From Lysobacter sp. 5GHs7-4 (GTDB taxonomy: Bacteria > Pseudomonadota > Gammaproteobacteria > Xanthomonadales > Xanthomonadaceae): a stretch of 64,000 bases of DNA. A program made the position numbers and the translations under genes. A model generated the notes under the pieces. It worked only from the letters and a program-made list of their open reading frames with translations. It was not told where the DNA came from and made no database searches. Where the stretch lies: positions 620,001 to 684,000 of the forward strand of contig NZ_CP089924.1 of the NCBI RefSeq assembly GCF_021284765.1, given 5' to 3'. Of this stretch, positions 46,995-55,077 are shown in pieces (position 1 is the stretch's first letter; every line of letters starts with the position of its first letter).

Positions 46995-49439
46995 ATGGCG
47001 ACCAAACCCGACGTGCTGCTGGCCGAAGTCGCGCAGGCCTGGCGCAACCTGATCCGCAAGCCCGCCTTCCTGCTGCTGGCCGCGGGCACGCTGGCGCTGG
47101 GCATCGCGACCACGGCGGCGGTGTTCAGCCTGCTCGACCAGGCCTTGCTGCGGCCGCTGCCGTTTGCGCAGGCCGATCGCCTGGTCACCGCCGGCATGAA
47201 GCAGGACGGCGACAGCAACATCGGCGCGCCGGCCTTGTACCAGCGTCTGCAGGGCGCGCAGGGCGTGGCCGCGCTGGGCCTGGTGTCGGCGCAGCCGCGC
47301 AGCGCCAATCTCTCTGGCGAAGGCGTAGCGGTGGTGGGCACCTTGCTCAGCGCCGATCGCGGCTTCCTCGATACGCTGGCGCTGCCGATGGCGGTGGGCC
47401 GCAACTTCAACGCCCAGGAGGACCGCGTCGACGGCGTGCCGGCGGTGATCCTCAGCCATGCTTTCTGGATGACGCGTTACGGCGGCAACCCGGCGATCGC
47501 GGGGCAGACTCTGCGTGTGGAAGGCAAGCCGATGACGGTGGTCGGCGTGCTGCCCGAGCGCTTCGCCTGGCCGCAGCGCTTCGACCTGCTTGCGCCGATG
47601 CAGCTGGCCGCCGACAGCAGCAACACCGGCACCAACGAATACATCGTCGCGCGCCTGAACGACGGCGTCGCGGTAAGTGCATTCGCCGATCAGGTCGACG
47701 CGCGCATCCGCGCCGCGTTGCCGGCGCTGCGCGGGCAGATCGGCGAGGACGGGTTCCGCTACCTGCAGCAGCAGAGCTACGACGCGCGACCCCTGATCGG
47801 GCTGTACACCGGCGCCTCCGGCTCGACCCTGTGGTTGTTCTTCGGCGCCGCCCTGTGCGTGCTGCTGATCGCGGCGATCAACCTGACCAATCTGATGGTG
47901 CTGCGCTCGATCGCGCGCAGCCACGACATGGCGGTGCGCGCGGCGATGGGTGCGCCGGCTTTGCGTCTGGCGCTGCCGGCCTTGGCCGAGGGCGCGCTGG
48001 TCGGCTTGCTGGGCAGCGCGATCGGCATGCTGCTGGCCTGGCTGGGCCTGCGCCTGCTCGGCGGCCTGGTGCCGCCGGAGTGGTTGCGCGGCGCCGATGT
48101 CGGCTTCACCGCAATGGGCGCGGTGTTCGCGCTGGTAGCGGGCGCGGCGGTGGCCTTGCTGGCGGCCGGGCTGAGCGTGTGGCGCGGCCGCTATGCGCAG
48201 CTCGGGCGCGAACTGGTCGGCGGCGGCCGCACCGGCTGGAGCCGCGCCGCGAGCCGCCTGGGCCGGGTGCTGGTGATCGCCCAGACCACGGTGGCGGTGG
48301 TGCTGCTGATCGGTGCGGCCTTGTTCGCGCGCAGCGTGCTGGCGCTGGCCTCGGTGCCGATGGGGTTCCAGAGCGCGTCGGTGGCGACGTTCTCGCTGTC
48401 GCCGGTGCGCGAGAGCCACCCCGATCTGCGCGCGGTCGAGGATCTGAGCCGGCGCCTGAGCGAACGCTTGCAACAGCTGCCCGGCGTCGAGCGCGTGGCG
48501 GTGTCCACCAACCTACCCACCGGTTCGCAACTCAATCTGCCCGCGACCCTGGCCGACGGCCAGACGGTGTCGCCCCAGTACCGGCCGGTGAGCCCGGGCT
48601 TCGATCAGGTGTTCGGCATTCCGGTGGTGTCCGGGCGCGGCCTCACCGCGCAGGACAGCGCCGGTGCCGAGCCGGTGTGCGTGGTCAGCGCCGCGTTCGC
48701 GCGCCAGTACCTGGGCGCGCAGCCGATCGGTGCGGTGGTGCGCAGCCTGGCCGACGCCGATGGCGCCTTGCTGGCGATGCGCGTGGTCGGCGTGGTCGGC
48801 GACGTGCGTCAGTTCGGTCCGGACCAGCCGGCGCCGCCGGTGATCTACGTGCCGCTGGCGCAGATGCCGCCGGCGATCTGGACCCTGCTGCGCGATTTCG
48901 CGCCGCTGCGGTTCGCATTGCGCGTGCGCGGCGAGCCCGGCGCCTTCGAGGCCGGCATCCGCGCCGCGGTCGCCGAGGTCGAATCCACCCAGCCCATCGC
49001 CGAAGTGCTGCCGATGGCGGCGGTGGTGGCGGCCACCACCAGCACGCAGAAGTTGAACCTGCTGCTGGTGGGTGTGTTCGCGGCGATGGCGCTGCTGCTG
49101 GCCTGCGTGGGCCTGTACGCGGTGATGGCGGTGGCGGTGGCCGCGCGCCAGCACGAGTTCGGCATCCGCGCCGCCCTGGGCGCGCCGCCGCGGCGTCTGT
49201 TGCGGCTGGTGTTGAAGGAAGCCGCCTTGCAGGTCGCGATCGGTTCGCTGATCGGCGTGGCGATCGCGGTGTCCTTGTCGCAGGTGTTGCAGCGCTTCCT
49301 GTTCGGCGTCGGCGCCGCCGATCCGCTGGCGATAGGCGCGGTGCTGCTGGCGCTGTCGTTGGCCGGCTTGGCGGCGAGCCTGCCGCCCGCGTTGCGTGCT
49401 GCGCGCGTGCACCCGATGCGGGTGCTGCACGCGGATTGA
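46995..49439 (+). CDS. Duplicated FtsX/MacB-type ABC permease (ADOP-like)
   Basis: An 814-residue permease with two MacB-periplasmic-core/FtsX units. The first unit starts with a membrane helix (FLLLAAGTLALGIATTAAVF) and the typical LLRPLPFAQADRLV; a periplasmic domain and three helices (about 280-400) follow. The second unit runs from about 420 to the end, finishing RAARVHPMRVLHAD. This is the size and layout of the duplicated permeases often called ADOP. With its ATPase and HlyD-type adaptor it could extrude the mature lanthipeptide or protect the producer. It is the last gene of the cluster. Confidence 0.87.
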   Translation: MATKPDVLLAEVAQAWRNLIRKPAFLLLAAGTLALGIATTAAVFSLLDQALLRPLPFAQADRLVTAGMKQDGDSNIGAPALYQRLQGAQGVAALGLVSAQPRSANLSGEGVAVVGTLLSADRGFLDTLALPMAVGRNFNAQEDRVDGVPAVILSHAFWMTRYGGNPAIAGQTLRVEGKPMTVVGVLPERFAWPQRFDLLAPMQLAADSSNTGTNEYIVARLNDGVAVSAFADQVDARIRAALPALRGQIGEDGFRYLQQQSYDARPLIGLYTGASGSTLWLFFGAALCVLLIAAINLTNLMVLRSIARSHDMAVRAAMGAPALRLALPALAEGALVGLLGSAIGMLLAWLGLRLLGGLVPPEWLRGADVGFTAMGAVFALVAGAAVALLAAGLSVWRGRYAQLGRELVGGGRTGWSRAASRLGRVLVIAQTTVAVVLLIGAALFARSVLALASVPMGFQSASVATFSLSPVRESHPDLRAVEDLSRRLSERLQQLPGVERVAVSTNLPTGSQLNLPATLADGQTVSPQYRPVSPGFDQVFGIPVVSGRGLTAQDSAGAEPVCVVSAAFARQYLGAQPIGAVVRSLADADGALLAMRVVGVVGDVRQFGPDQPAPPVIYVPLAQMPPAIWTLLRDFAPLRFALRVRGEPGAFEAGIRAAVAEVESTQPIAEVLPMAAVVAATTSTQKLNLLLVGVFAAMALLLACVGLYAVMAVAVAARQHEFGIRAALGAPPRRLLRLVLKEAALQVAIGSLIGVAIAVSLSQVLQRFLFGVGAADPLAIGAVLLALSLAGLAASLPPALRAARVHPMRVLHAD

Positions 49440-49459
49440 TCGTCGCTGGGGCGATGGCT

Positions 49460-50398
49460 TCAGCCGTTCGCCCGGCGGCGGTCCGCAGCCCGGGGCGCGT
49501 CGGCATCCAAGGCCAGGAACGCGCGCAAGGCCGGCGCTCGCGGCCGATTGGCCAGCTCCAGACGGAACAGCCGGCGGCTCGCGGCCTGGCCGCCGCCGGC
49601 GGGCGATAGCGCGCGCAGCCGGCCCATCGCCAACAGATCGGCGACCGCGGTTTCCGGCAGCAGCGCGATGCCCGCGCCGGCTGCGACGGCGCGCGCGATG
49701 GCTTCGTTGCTGCCGATCTCGATCGTGCGCGCGGGCGCGATGCCCTGCGCATCCAACCAGGCCTGCGCGGCCTGACGCGTGCCCGATCCCGGCTCGCGCA
49801 GCAGCCAGGTCTGCCGCGCCAGCGCGGCCGGCGACATGCGCTTCGCGCGCGCGGGCGTCGCCGCCCCTTCGACCGCGCCGATCAGGCACAGCGGTTCGGT
49901 CCGCCACAGCGAGGCCGCGATGCGGGCATCGTCCACTTCGCCCTCGACGTAGCCCACGTCGATGCGGCAGTCGACCAGCGCGCGGCTGATGTCGTCGGTG
50001 TTGCCGACCACCAGTTCCAGTTCCAGCGACGGGTGGCGGCGCGCGAACGCCGCGATCGTGCGCGGCAGCCAGTACGCGGCCACGGTGGTGCTGGCGCCGA
50101 TGCGCAGGCGGCCCTGGCGCAGTTCGACGCGGTCGCGCACATCCTCGCTGGCGGCGCGCTCCAGGGCGAAGATCGCGCGCGCGTGCTCGAACACGGCGCG
50201 GCCATGTTCGGTCAGCACCACGCCGCGCGGCGTCTTGCCGTCGGCGCCGCGCTCCACCAACGGCAGGTCTAGCTGATGTTCCAGCTCGCGCACGGCCTTG
50301 GACACGGCCGACTGGCTGACGAACAGCGCCTGCGCCGCGCGCGAGTAGCTCTGCGTCTCGACCACGGTCAGGAAGCTGCGCAGCAGGTGCAGGTTCAT
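49460..50398 (-). CDS. LysR-type regulator divergent from yeiH
   Basis: A 312-residue LysR regulator, MNLHLLRSFLTVVETQSYSR then ALFVSQSAVSKAVRELEHQL, with the effector domain starting near GRLRIGASTTVAAYWLPRTI (CysB/YeiE-like group). The ATG at 50398 is preferred over the one at 50416 because the latter lies inside a 20-base palindrome likely to be the operator and family members begin MNLH/MxL. The arrangement (LysR divergent from a YeiH exporter) resembles yeiE-yeiH of enterobacteria. The effector is unknown; sulfite or another sulfur compound is plausible by analogy. Confidence 0.85.
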   Translation of the reverse strand: MNLHLLRSFLTVVETQSYSRAAQALFVSQSAVSKAVRELEHQLDLPLVERGADGKTPRGVVLTEHGRAVFEHARAIFALERAASEDVRDRVELRQGRLRIGASTTVAAYWLPRTIAAFARRHPSLELELVVGNTDDISRALVDCRIDVGYVEGEVDDARIAASLWRTEPLCLIGAVEGAATPARAKRMSPAALARQTWLLREPGSGTRQAAQAWLDAQGIAPARTIEIGSNEAIARAVAAGAGIALLPETAVADLLAMGRLRALSPAGGGQAASRRLFRLELANRPRAPALRAFLALDADAPRAADRRRANG

Positions 50399-50409
50399 GG
50401 CATGAGTCC

Positions 50410-50429
50410 AATTCATGAATTCTTGAATT
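50410..50429. promoter_or_regulatory. 20-bp near-perfect palindrome, putative LysR operator
   Basis: AATTCATGAATTCTTGAATT reads almost identically on both strands (one mismatched pair). It lies in a local AT-rich patch between the divergent LysR gene (start 50398) and yeiH (start 50511), where its regulator should bind. Confidence 0.7.
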
Positions 50430-50510
50430 ATATGTATTGGACGCTAGTTCCGCGCCGGCCTAAGGTGGCGCCGATTTCGCCAGGCGCGCCGCGCGCCGGA
50501 GTGCACAGCC

Positions 50511-51578
50511 GTGTCGTCCCTACCGAAAACCGCCGTCCCGCCCGCCGCCCGCTCGTGGCAGGCCTGGCGCAGCGCGAAGGTGTGGGCGCCAGGCTTGGCG
50601 CTGGCGGCCGCGCTGGCCGCCGCGGCCTGGCGGCTGGCCGAATGGGCGCCGCTGCGGCACCTGGGCTTGAGCGCGCTGACCCTGGCGATCGTGCTCGGCA
50701 TCGCCTTGGGCAACACCGGTTTCGCGCGTGTGGCTGCGGTCGCCGGCCCCGGCGTGGACCTATGCCGCAGCCGCCTGCTGCGGCTGGGCATCGTGCTGTA
50801 CGGGTTCCGCGTGAGCCTGCACGACCTGGCCGCGGTCGGCGTCGCCGGCCTGGCGGTGGACGCGGTGGTGGTGGCGGGCGTGTTCGCGACGGCGGTGTGG
50901 CTGGGCACGCGCTGGCTGAAACTGGACCGCGAGACCGCGATGCTGATCGGCGCCGGCAGCGCGATCTGCGGCGCGGCGGCGGTGATGGCGACCGGACCGG
51001 TGCTGCGCGCGCGTGCGCACCAGGTGTCGGTGGCCGTGGCCACGGTGGTCGTGTTCGGCACCGTCGGCATGTTCCTGTATCCCTGGCTGTACCCCTACCT
51101 GGGCCTGAGCGAACACGCCTACGGCCTGTATGTGGGTTCGACCGTGCACGAGGTGGCGCAGGTGGTGGTGGCCGGACGCGCGATCGGCGAAACCGCGGCC
51201 GCGACCGCCGTCGTCGAAAAGATGCTGCGGGTCATGCTGCTGGCGCCGTTCCTGTTGCTGCTGTCCACGCGCGTCGCTCGCGGCGAGGGCGCGCGCGCCC
51301 AACTGACGGTGCCTTGGTTCGCGCTGGCGTTCATCGCCGTCAGCGCCGTGCACTCCTGGTTGGCGCTGCCGCCGGCCTGGGTGGATGCGATCGTGCGCCT
51401 GGACACCGCCTTGCTGGCGATGGCGATGGCCGCGCTGGGCCTGCGCACCCAGATCGGCGCGATCCGCCAAGCCGGCGCCAAGCCGCTGGTACTGGCCGGG
51501 CTGCTGTTCGCACTGCTGACGGTGGGCGGCTATGCGCTCAATCGGGCGGCGATGCACTGGATCGGCGCTGGCCCGTAG
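50511..51578 (+). CDS. yeiH: YeiH family membrane protein (putative sulfate exporter)
   Basis: A 355-residue polytopic protein with about ten transmembrane helices. It is recognised as YeiH/UPF0324 by LTLAIVLGIALGNTGFARV, RLGIVLYGFRVSL, GAGSAICGAAAVMAT and GSTVHEVAQVVVAGRAIG. The family is often labelled putative sulfate exporter without firm proof. The GTG at 50511 is used as start. Control by the divergent LysR protein is likely. Confidence 0.88.
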   Translation: MSSLPKTAVPPAARSWQAWRSAKVWAPGLALAAALAAAAWRLAEWAPLRHLGLSALTLAIVLGIALGNTGFARVAAVAGPGVDLCRSRLLRLGIVLYGFRVSLHDLAAVGVAGLAVDAVVVAGVFATAVWLGTRWLKLDRETAMLIGAGSAICGAAAVMATGPVLRARAHQVSVAVATVVVFGTVGMFLYPWLYPYLGLSEHAYGLYVGSTVHEVAQVVVAGRAIGETAAATAVVEKMLRVMLLAPFLLLLSTRVARGEGARAQLTVPWFALAFIAVSAVHSWLALPPAWVDAIVRLDTALLAMAMAALGLRTQIGAIRQAGAKPLVLAGLLFALLTVGGYALNRAAMHWIGAGP

Positions 51579-51647
51579 TACCGTTAGTCCGCTGCCGCGA
51601 CCGAGAAGCGTCGAGGATAGCGCCCAGGCGCGCACGGTGGAGACGGA

Positions 51648-52205
51648 ATGAACGCGAACTATCGAACCCACGCTTTACGATCGCTGGCGCGTTGGCTGGT
51701 CTGGCCGTTGGCGGCGATCGCGACGCCGGCATGGTGCTGTTCGCCTGCCGCGCCGTTGGACGGCGGCACCGCCTACGCCGCCAAGCAAGTGTTCGTGTTC
51801 CAACTGAAGGCCACCCGCCTGGCGTCGCCGCCGAAGGAGGTCGAAGGTACGGTGTACGGCGATATCCGGGTGCTGAACGTCCTGCGCGGTAGCGCGCCGA
51901 TCTCGCCGAGTATTCGCTACTACACCGGGCCATGCGGCGGAACGCGGTTGGACACCGGCCACTACTACGCCGCCTTCGTCGAGCAGGCCAAACCGGGTTG
52001 GTGGGCCAACAGCGGCACGGTCATCCATCTGGGCGGCGCGTCGCCGCAGGGCGGTGGGACCATCGCCGAACTGCGCAAGATTCTGGACGGTCGCATCGCC
52101 TTGGAACGCAGCCCCTTGTTCGCGGGACGCGCTTTCGTCGAAAGCAGATGGCCGCCGCCGCCGCGGCTTCCGCCACCGAAACCCGCCAAGCCGCGCGCCC
52201 ACTGA
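51648..52205 (+). CDS. Exported protein of unknown function
   Basis: A 185-residue protein I do not recognise. An N-terminal signal sequence (about residues 10-30, ARWLVWPLAAIATPAWCCS) is followed by a beta-rich region (KQVFVFQLKATRL, VYGDIRVLNVLRGSA, IRYYTGPCGGTRLDTGHYYA). The pattern is loosely like a small netrin/TIMP-type fold but too weak to assert. The C terminus is Pro-rich (PPPPRLPPPKPAKPRAH). Three cysteines lie at about 30, 31 and 96. The ATG at 51648 follows GGTGGAG. It stands alone between yeiH and a 447-base gap. Confidence 0.6.
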   Translation: MNANYRTHALRSLARWLVWPLAAIATPAWCCSPAAPLDGGTAYAAKQVFVFQLKATRLASPPKEVEGTVYGDIRVLNVLRGSAPISPSIRYYTGPCGGTRLDTGHYYAAFVEQAKPGWWANSGTVIHLGGASPQGGGTIAELRKILDGRIALERSPLFAGRAFVESRWPPPPRLPPPKPAKPRAH

Positions 52206-52652
52206 GCCAGAAACGCACGTAGCGGAGCCTGCGGCGGCTTCGACTCTTGGGGCTTTAGCTTGGTCCGGGCAGGGGCGGCTGCAATACGAGTGCGTCTAGT
52301 GCGCACAAAGAGTGCCGATCGATTCGGCGCGATAGCACTGCCGAAAAAAGAGCGCATGCGGTCGGTGACCGTCCGACGCTGGACGGCCTTGGCACCGCCG
52401 CGCGCAGACGGCCGACTCAATACTGAAATCTGTGATTCGCAGCGTGCTTTACGGGTGAATTCCCCCATGACGCCGAGCAGATAGCCGCTAGACGCACGCC
52501 TAAGCTCTGGCCGTTCTCGGCGATTCGATCGCGTCGATGCGATTCCGAAACCGCGCGCGATACCACCACCGATCCGGCCACGAACACGTCGGGCGACAGC
52601 TTCGTCGCCGCCGATGCCACCCATCACCGCAGTGTTCTAGGGAGAGACTCAC
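52206..52652. other. Gap without a supported gene (447 bp)
   Basis: The upstream region of the secreted metalloprotease. GC is moderately lower than in the flanks. Short frames on both strands have no recognisable content. The only clear element is the GGGAGAG ribosome-binding site at its right end. Confidence 0.5.
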
Positions 52653-53936
52653 ATGCAAAAGGCAATCTTGGCTTTGTCCATCGCCGGCTTGGTCGCGGCC
52701 ACGGTCAACGTGGCGGGCGCGCAATCGGCGGCGGTGCCGGAACTGTTCCAGGCGCATTCGTCGCATGCGGCGGCCGCGGCCGCGGTGCCCGCGAGCGTCA
52801 ACCACATGATCAACGGCAAGAGCGCGCAGTGGGCCGCCTCGGTGTCCATCGACCGCAAGGTGCTGACCGGCGCGCAGCGCGAGCTGATGCTGACCATGCC
52901 GGAGGGCGCGCGTCTGCACATGCGCCTGGCCAAGTCCTATCGCACGTCCGCCGGCGACGTGGTCTGGTCGGGCGCCGACGCGCTGCTGCCCACCGGCCAG
53001 CTCAAGCTGGGCGGCGTACCGCCCTCCACGGCCTTGTTCGTGGTGCGCGGCCAGCGCGTGACCGGCCAGATCGCCACCGGTACCGGCGAGGTCTACGAGG
53101 TGCTGACTTCCGAGGACGGGGCGCAGCAGTTCCTGGTCAAGCGCGATCCGGCCAGCCTGGAAGGCGCCGACGATACGCCGGCCCATTCCGATCTGCCGCA
53201 GCAGCCCGATCGCGGCACCGTCGCGCGCCCGATGGCCAACGCGCTGCTCGCCGACACCATCATCCGCGTCCTGCAGGTCTATACGCCCGAAGCGGTGAGC
53301 GAGCTGGGCGGGCAGAACTCGGCCAACGACCGCGCCGCGTTCTTCATCGCGCAATCGAACACCGCGTTCGCCAACAACGCGCTGACCGTGAAGTTCGAGA
53401 GCGCCGGCGTCCGCTTCCCCACGCAGGGCCAGGCCACCAACGATTCCAGCACGCTGGTGTCGCGTATCAAGGGCACCAGCGACGGCTGGTACGACGCCTA
53501 TTCGACCACCGAGCGCAACAACACCGCCGCCGACCTGGTGACGCTGGTGGTGCGTGACGGCCTGAGCAGCCCCAGCGGCCTGCTGTGCGGCCAGGCTGCG
53601 GCGATCGGCGCGAGCGCGGCGAACGGATTCTTCGTGCAGAACCATTCCTGCAGCACCTTCACCTTCGTGCACGAGGCAGCGCATCTGTTCGGCGCGCGTC
53701 ACGACAACGACCCGACCACCACGCCGTTCTCGTACGGTCACGGCTACGTCAACTCGGCCGGAAACTTCCGCACGATCATGGCGGTGAACTCGAACCCGCA
53801 GCCGCGCATCGGCTATTTCTCGACCACCGACCAGAACTACGTGTCGGGCGGCGTGAGCCGGCCGCTGGGCACCAGCACCCGCAACAACGAGCGCGTCATG
53901 CGCGAGCGCGCGGCGGCGATGGCGGCGTTCCGCTGA
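52653..53936 (+). CDS. Secreted reprolysin-like zinc metalloprotease
   Basis: A 427-residue secreted protease. The signal peptide (MQKAILALSIAGLVAATVNV) is followed by a long propeptide-like region (about 25-190), then the catalytic domain. The extended zinc motif HEAAHLFGARHD lies at 340-351 (HExxHxxGxxHD, adamalysin/reprolysin type), with an RTIMAV Met-turn downstream. Two cysteines (near LCGQAAA and NHSCSTF) may form a disulfide. It probably acts outside the cell. The ATG follows CTAGGGAGAG. A strong hairpin follows the stop. Confidence 0.87.
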   Translation: MQKAILALSIAGLVAATVNVAGAQSAAVPELFQAHSSHAAAAAAVPASVNHMINGKSAQWAASVSIDRKVLTGAQRELMLTMPEGARLHMRLAKSYRTSAGDVVWSGADALLPTGQLKLGGVPPSTALFVVRGQRVTGQIATGTGEVYEVLTSEDGAQQFLVKRDPASLEGADDTPAHSDLPQQPDRGTVARPMANALLADTIIRVLQVYTPEAVSELGGQNSANDRAAFFIAQSNTAFANNALTVKFESAGVRFPTQGQATNDSSTLVSRIKGTSDGWYDAYSTTERNNTAADLVTLVVRDGLSSPSGLLCGQAAAIGASAANGFFVQNHSCSTFTFVHEAAHLFGARHDNDPTTTPFSYGHGYVNSAGNFRTIMAVNSNPQPRIGYFSTTDQNYVSGGVSRPLGTSTRNNERVMRERAAAMAAFR

Positions 53937-53955
53937 TTCAGGCGCCGGAAACGAC

Positions 53956-53985
53956 GCGGGGGCCGATGCCGGCCCCCGCGATTTC
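53956..53985. terminator. Terminator between metalloprotease and speE
   Basis: GCGGGGGCCG (53956-53965) pairs perfectly with CGGCCCCCGC (53970-53979) around ATGC, followed by GATTTCC. It lies between two convergent genes and could serve both. Confidence 0.65.
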
Positions 53986-54035
53986 CTACGTGCAACTCGT
54001 GTACGGAGCTGGGCCGAGCCGGGCTCCGTGCGCGA

Positions 54036-54893
54036 TTAGCCCTCGCCCAACGCCTGGGCCACGAACGGCGGCAGCGTCTGCGCGCCGCGGTGGATGTCGG
54101 CGCTGTAATACAGCGTGTCGAAGCCCTTGCCGCGCGCGTCGGCGTCGCGGAACTCGAAGCCGCCGGCGCGCTTGCGCGCCAGCGTCGCGCTCCACCAGCC
54201 GGTGGGGTAGCACGGCTGCGGGAACGGCAGGGTCTGGAAGCTGGCGAAACCGGCCTTGCCCATCTCGCCGCGCATTTCCTTGATCAGGTCCAGCAGCACC
54301 AGCGGCGATTCCGACTGCTGCACCAGGATGCCGTCCTCGCGCAGCGCGCGGAAGCAGCTTTCGTAGAAGGCCTTGTTGAACAGGCCCTCGGCCGGACCGA
54401 CCGGATCGGTGGAGTCGACGATGATGATGTCGACGCTGCCCGGCGCGCGGTTGGCCATGTAGGCGATGCCGTCGTCGAACAGCAGCTGCGCGCGCGCGTC
54501 GCCGTTGCGCTCGCACAGCTCGGGGAACCACTTCTCGGCCATGCGCGTGACCTGCTCGTCGATATCGCACTGCACGGCCTCTTCGACGCCGGGGTGCTTG
54601 AGCACTTCGCGCAGCGTGCCGCAGTCGCCGCCGCCGATGATGACCACGTTCTTGGGCGCGGCGTGGGTGAACAGCGCCGGGTGCGACATCATCTCGTGAT
54701 AGAGGAAGTTGTCGCGCGTGGTCAGCATCATCGCGCCGTCGATCAGCATCAGGTTGCCCCAGTCGGTGCTCTCGAAGATCTCGATCTTCTGGAACGGCGA
54801 CTGGACCTCGTCGAGTTTGCGGGTGATGCGGTAGCCGATGGCCGAGCCGGCGCGCTCGAAATTCTCGTAATGCCAGGTGTCGGAGCTGCTCAT
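54036..54893 (-). CDS. speE: Spermidine synthase
   Basis: A 285-residue aminopropyltransferase (E. coli SpeE: 288). It transfers the aminopropyl group from decarboxylated S-adenosylmethionine to putrescine. Typical segments are VVIIGGGDCGTLREVLKH (nucleotide-binding Gly motif), EAVQCDIDEQV, IIIVDSTDPVGPAEGLF (catalytic Asp) and PCYPTGWWSATLA. The start at 54893 (MSSSDTWHYENFE) matches the family; a longer frame would add an unrelated extension. No speD is adjacent. speA lies about 2 kb downstream on the other strand, so polyamine genes are clustered but not in one operon. Confidence 0.95.
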   Translation of the reverse strand: MSSSDTWHYENFERAGSAIGYRITRKLDEVQSPFQKIEIFESTDWGNLMLIDGAMMLTTRDNFLYHEMMSHPALFTHAAPKNVVIIGGGDCGTLREVLKHPGVEEAVQCDIDEQVTRMAEKWFPELCERNGDARAQLLFDDGIAYMANRAPGSVDIIIVDSTDPVGPAEGLFNKAFYESCFRALREDGILVQQSESPLVLLDLIKEMRGEMGKAGFASFQTLPFPQPCYPTGWWSATLARKRAGGFEFRDADARGKGFDTLYYSADIHRGAQTLPPFVAQALGEG

Positions 54894-55077
54894 GCGGGTG
54901 GTTCCAGAAAGGTGGGACGCGCCGTCCAAGATAACCGGCGTGGATGACGGCTTGCGTTGCGCCGCGGCGTGCGGGCGCTGCGCCAGGACGGGGGGCGGCA
55001 TTGTAGCGGACCCGGCGTGAGGCGCCCGGCCTGGCCTAAAATAGCGGCGGGCGCGGGGGGCGCATCAGGGGGCAGGG

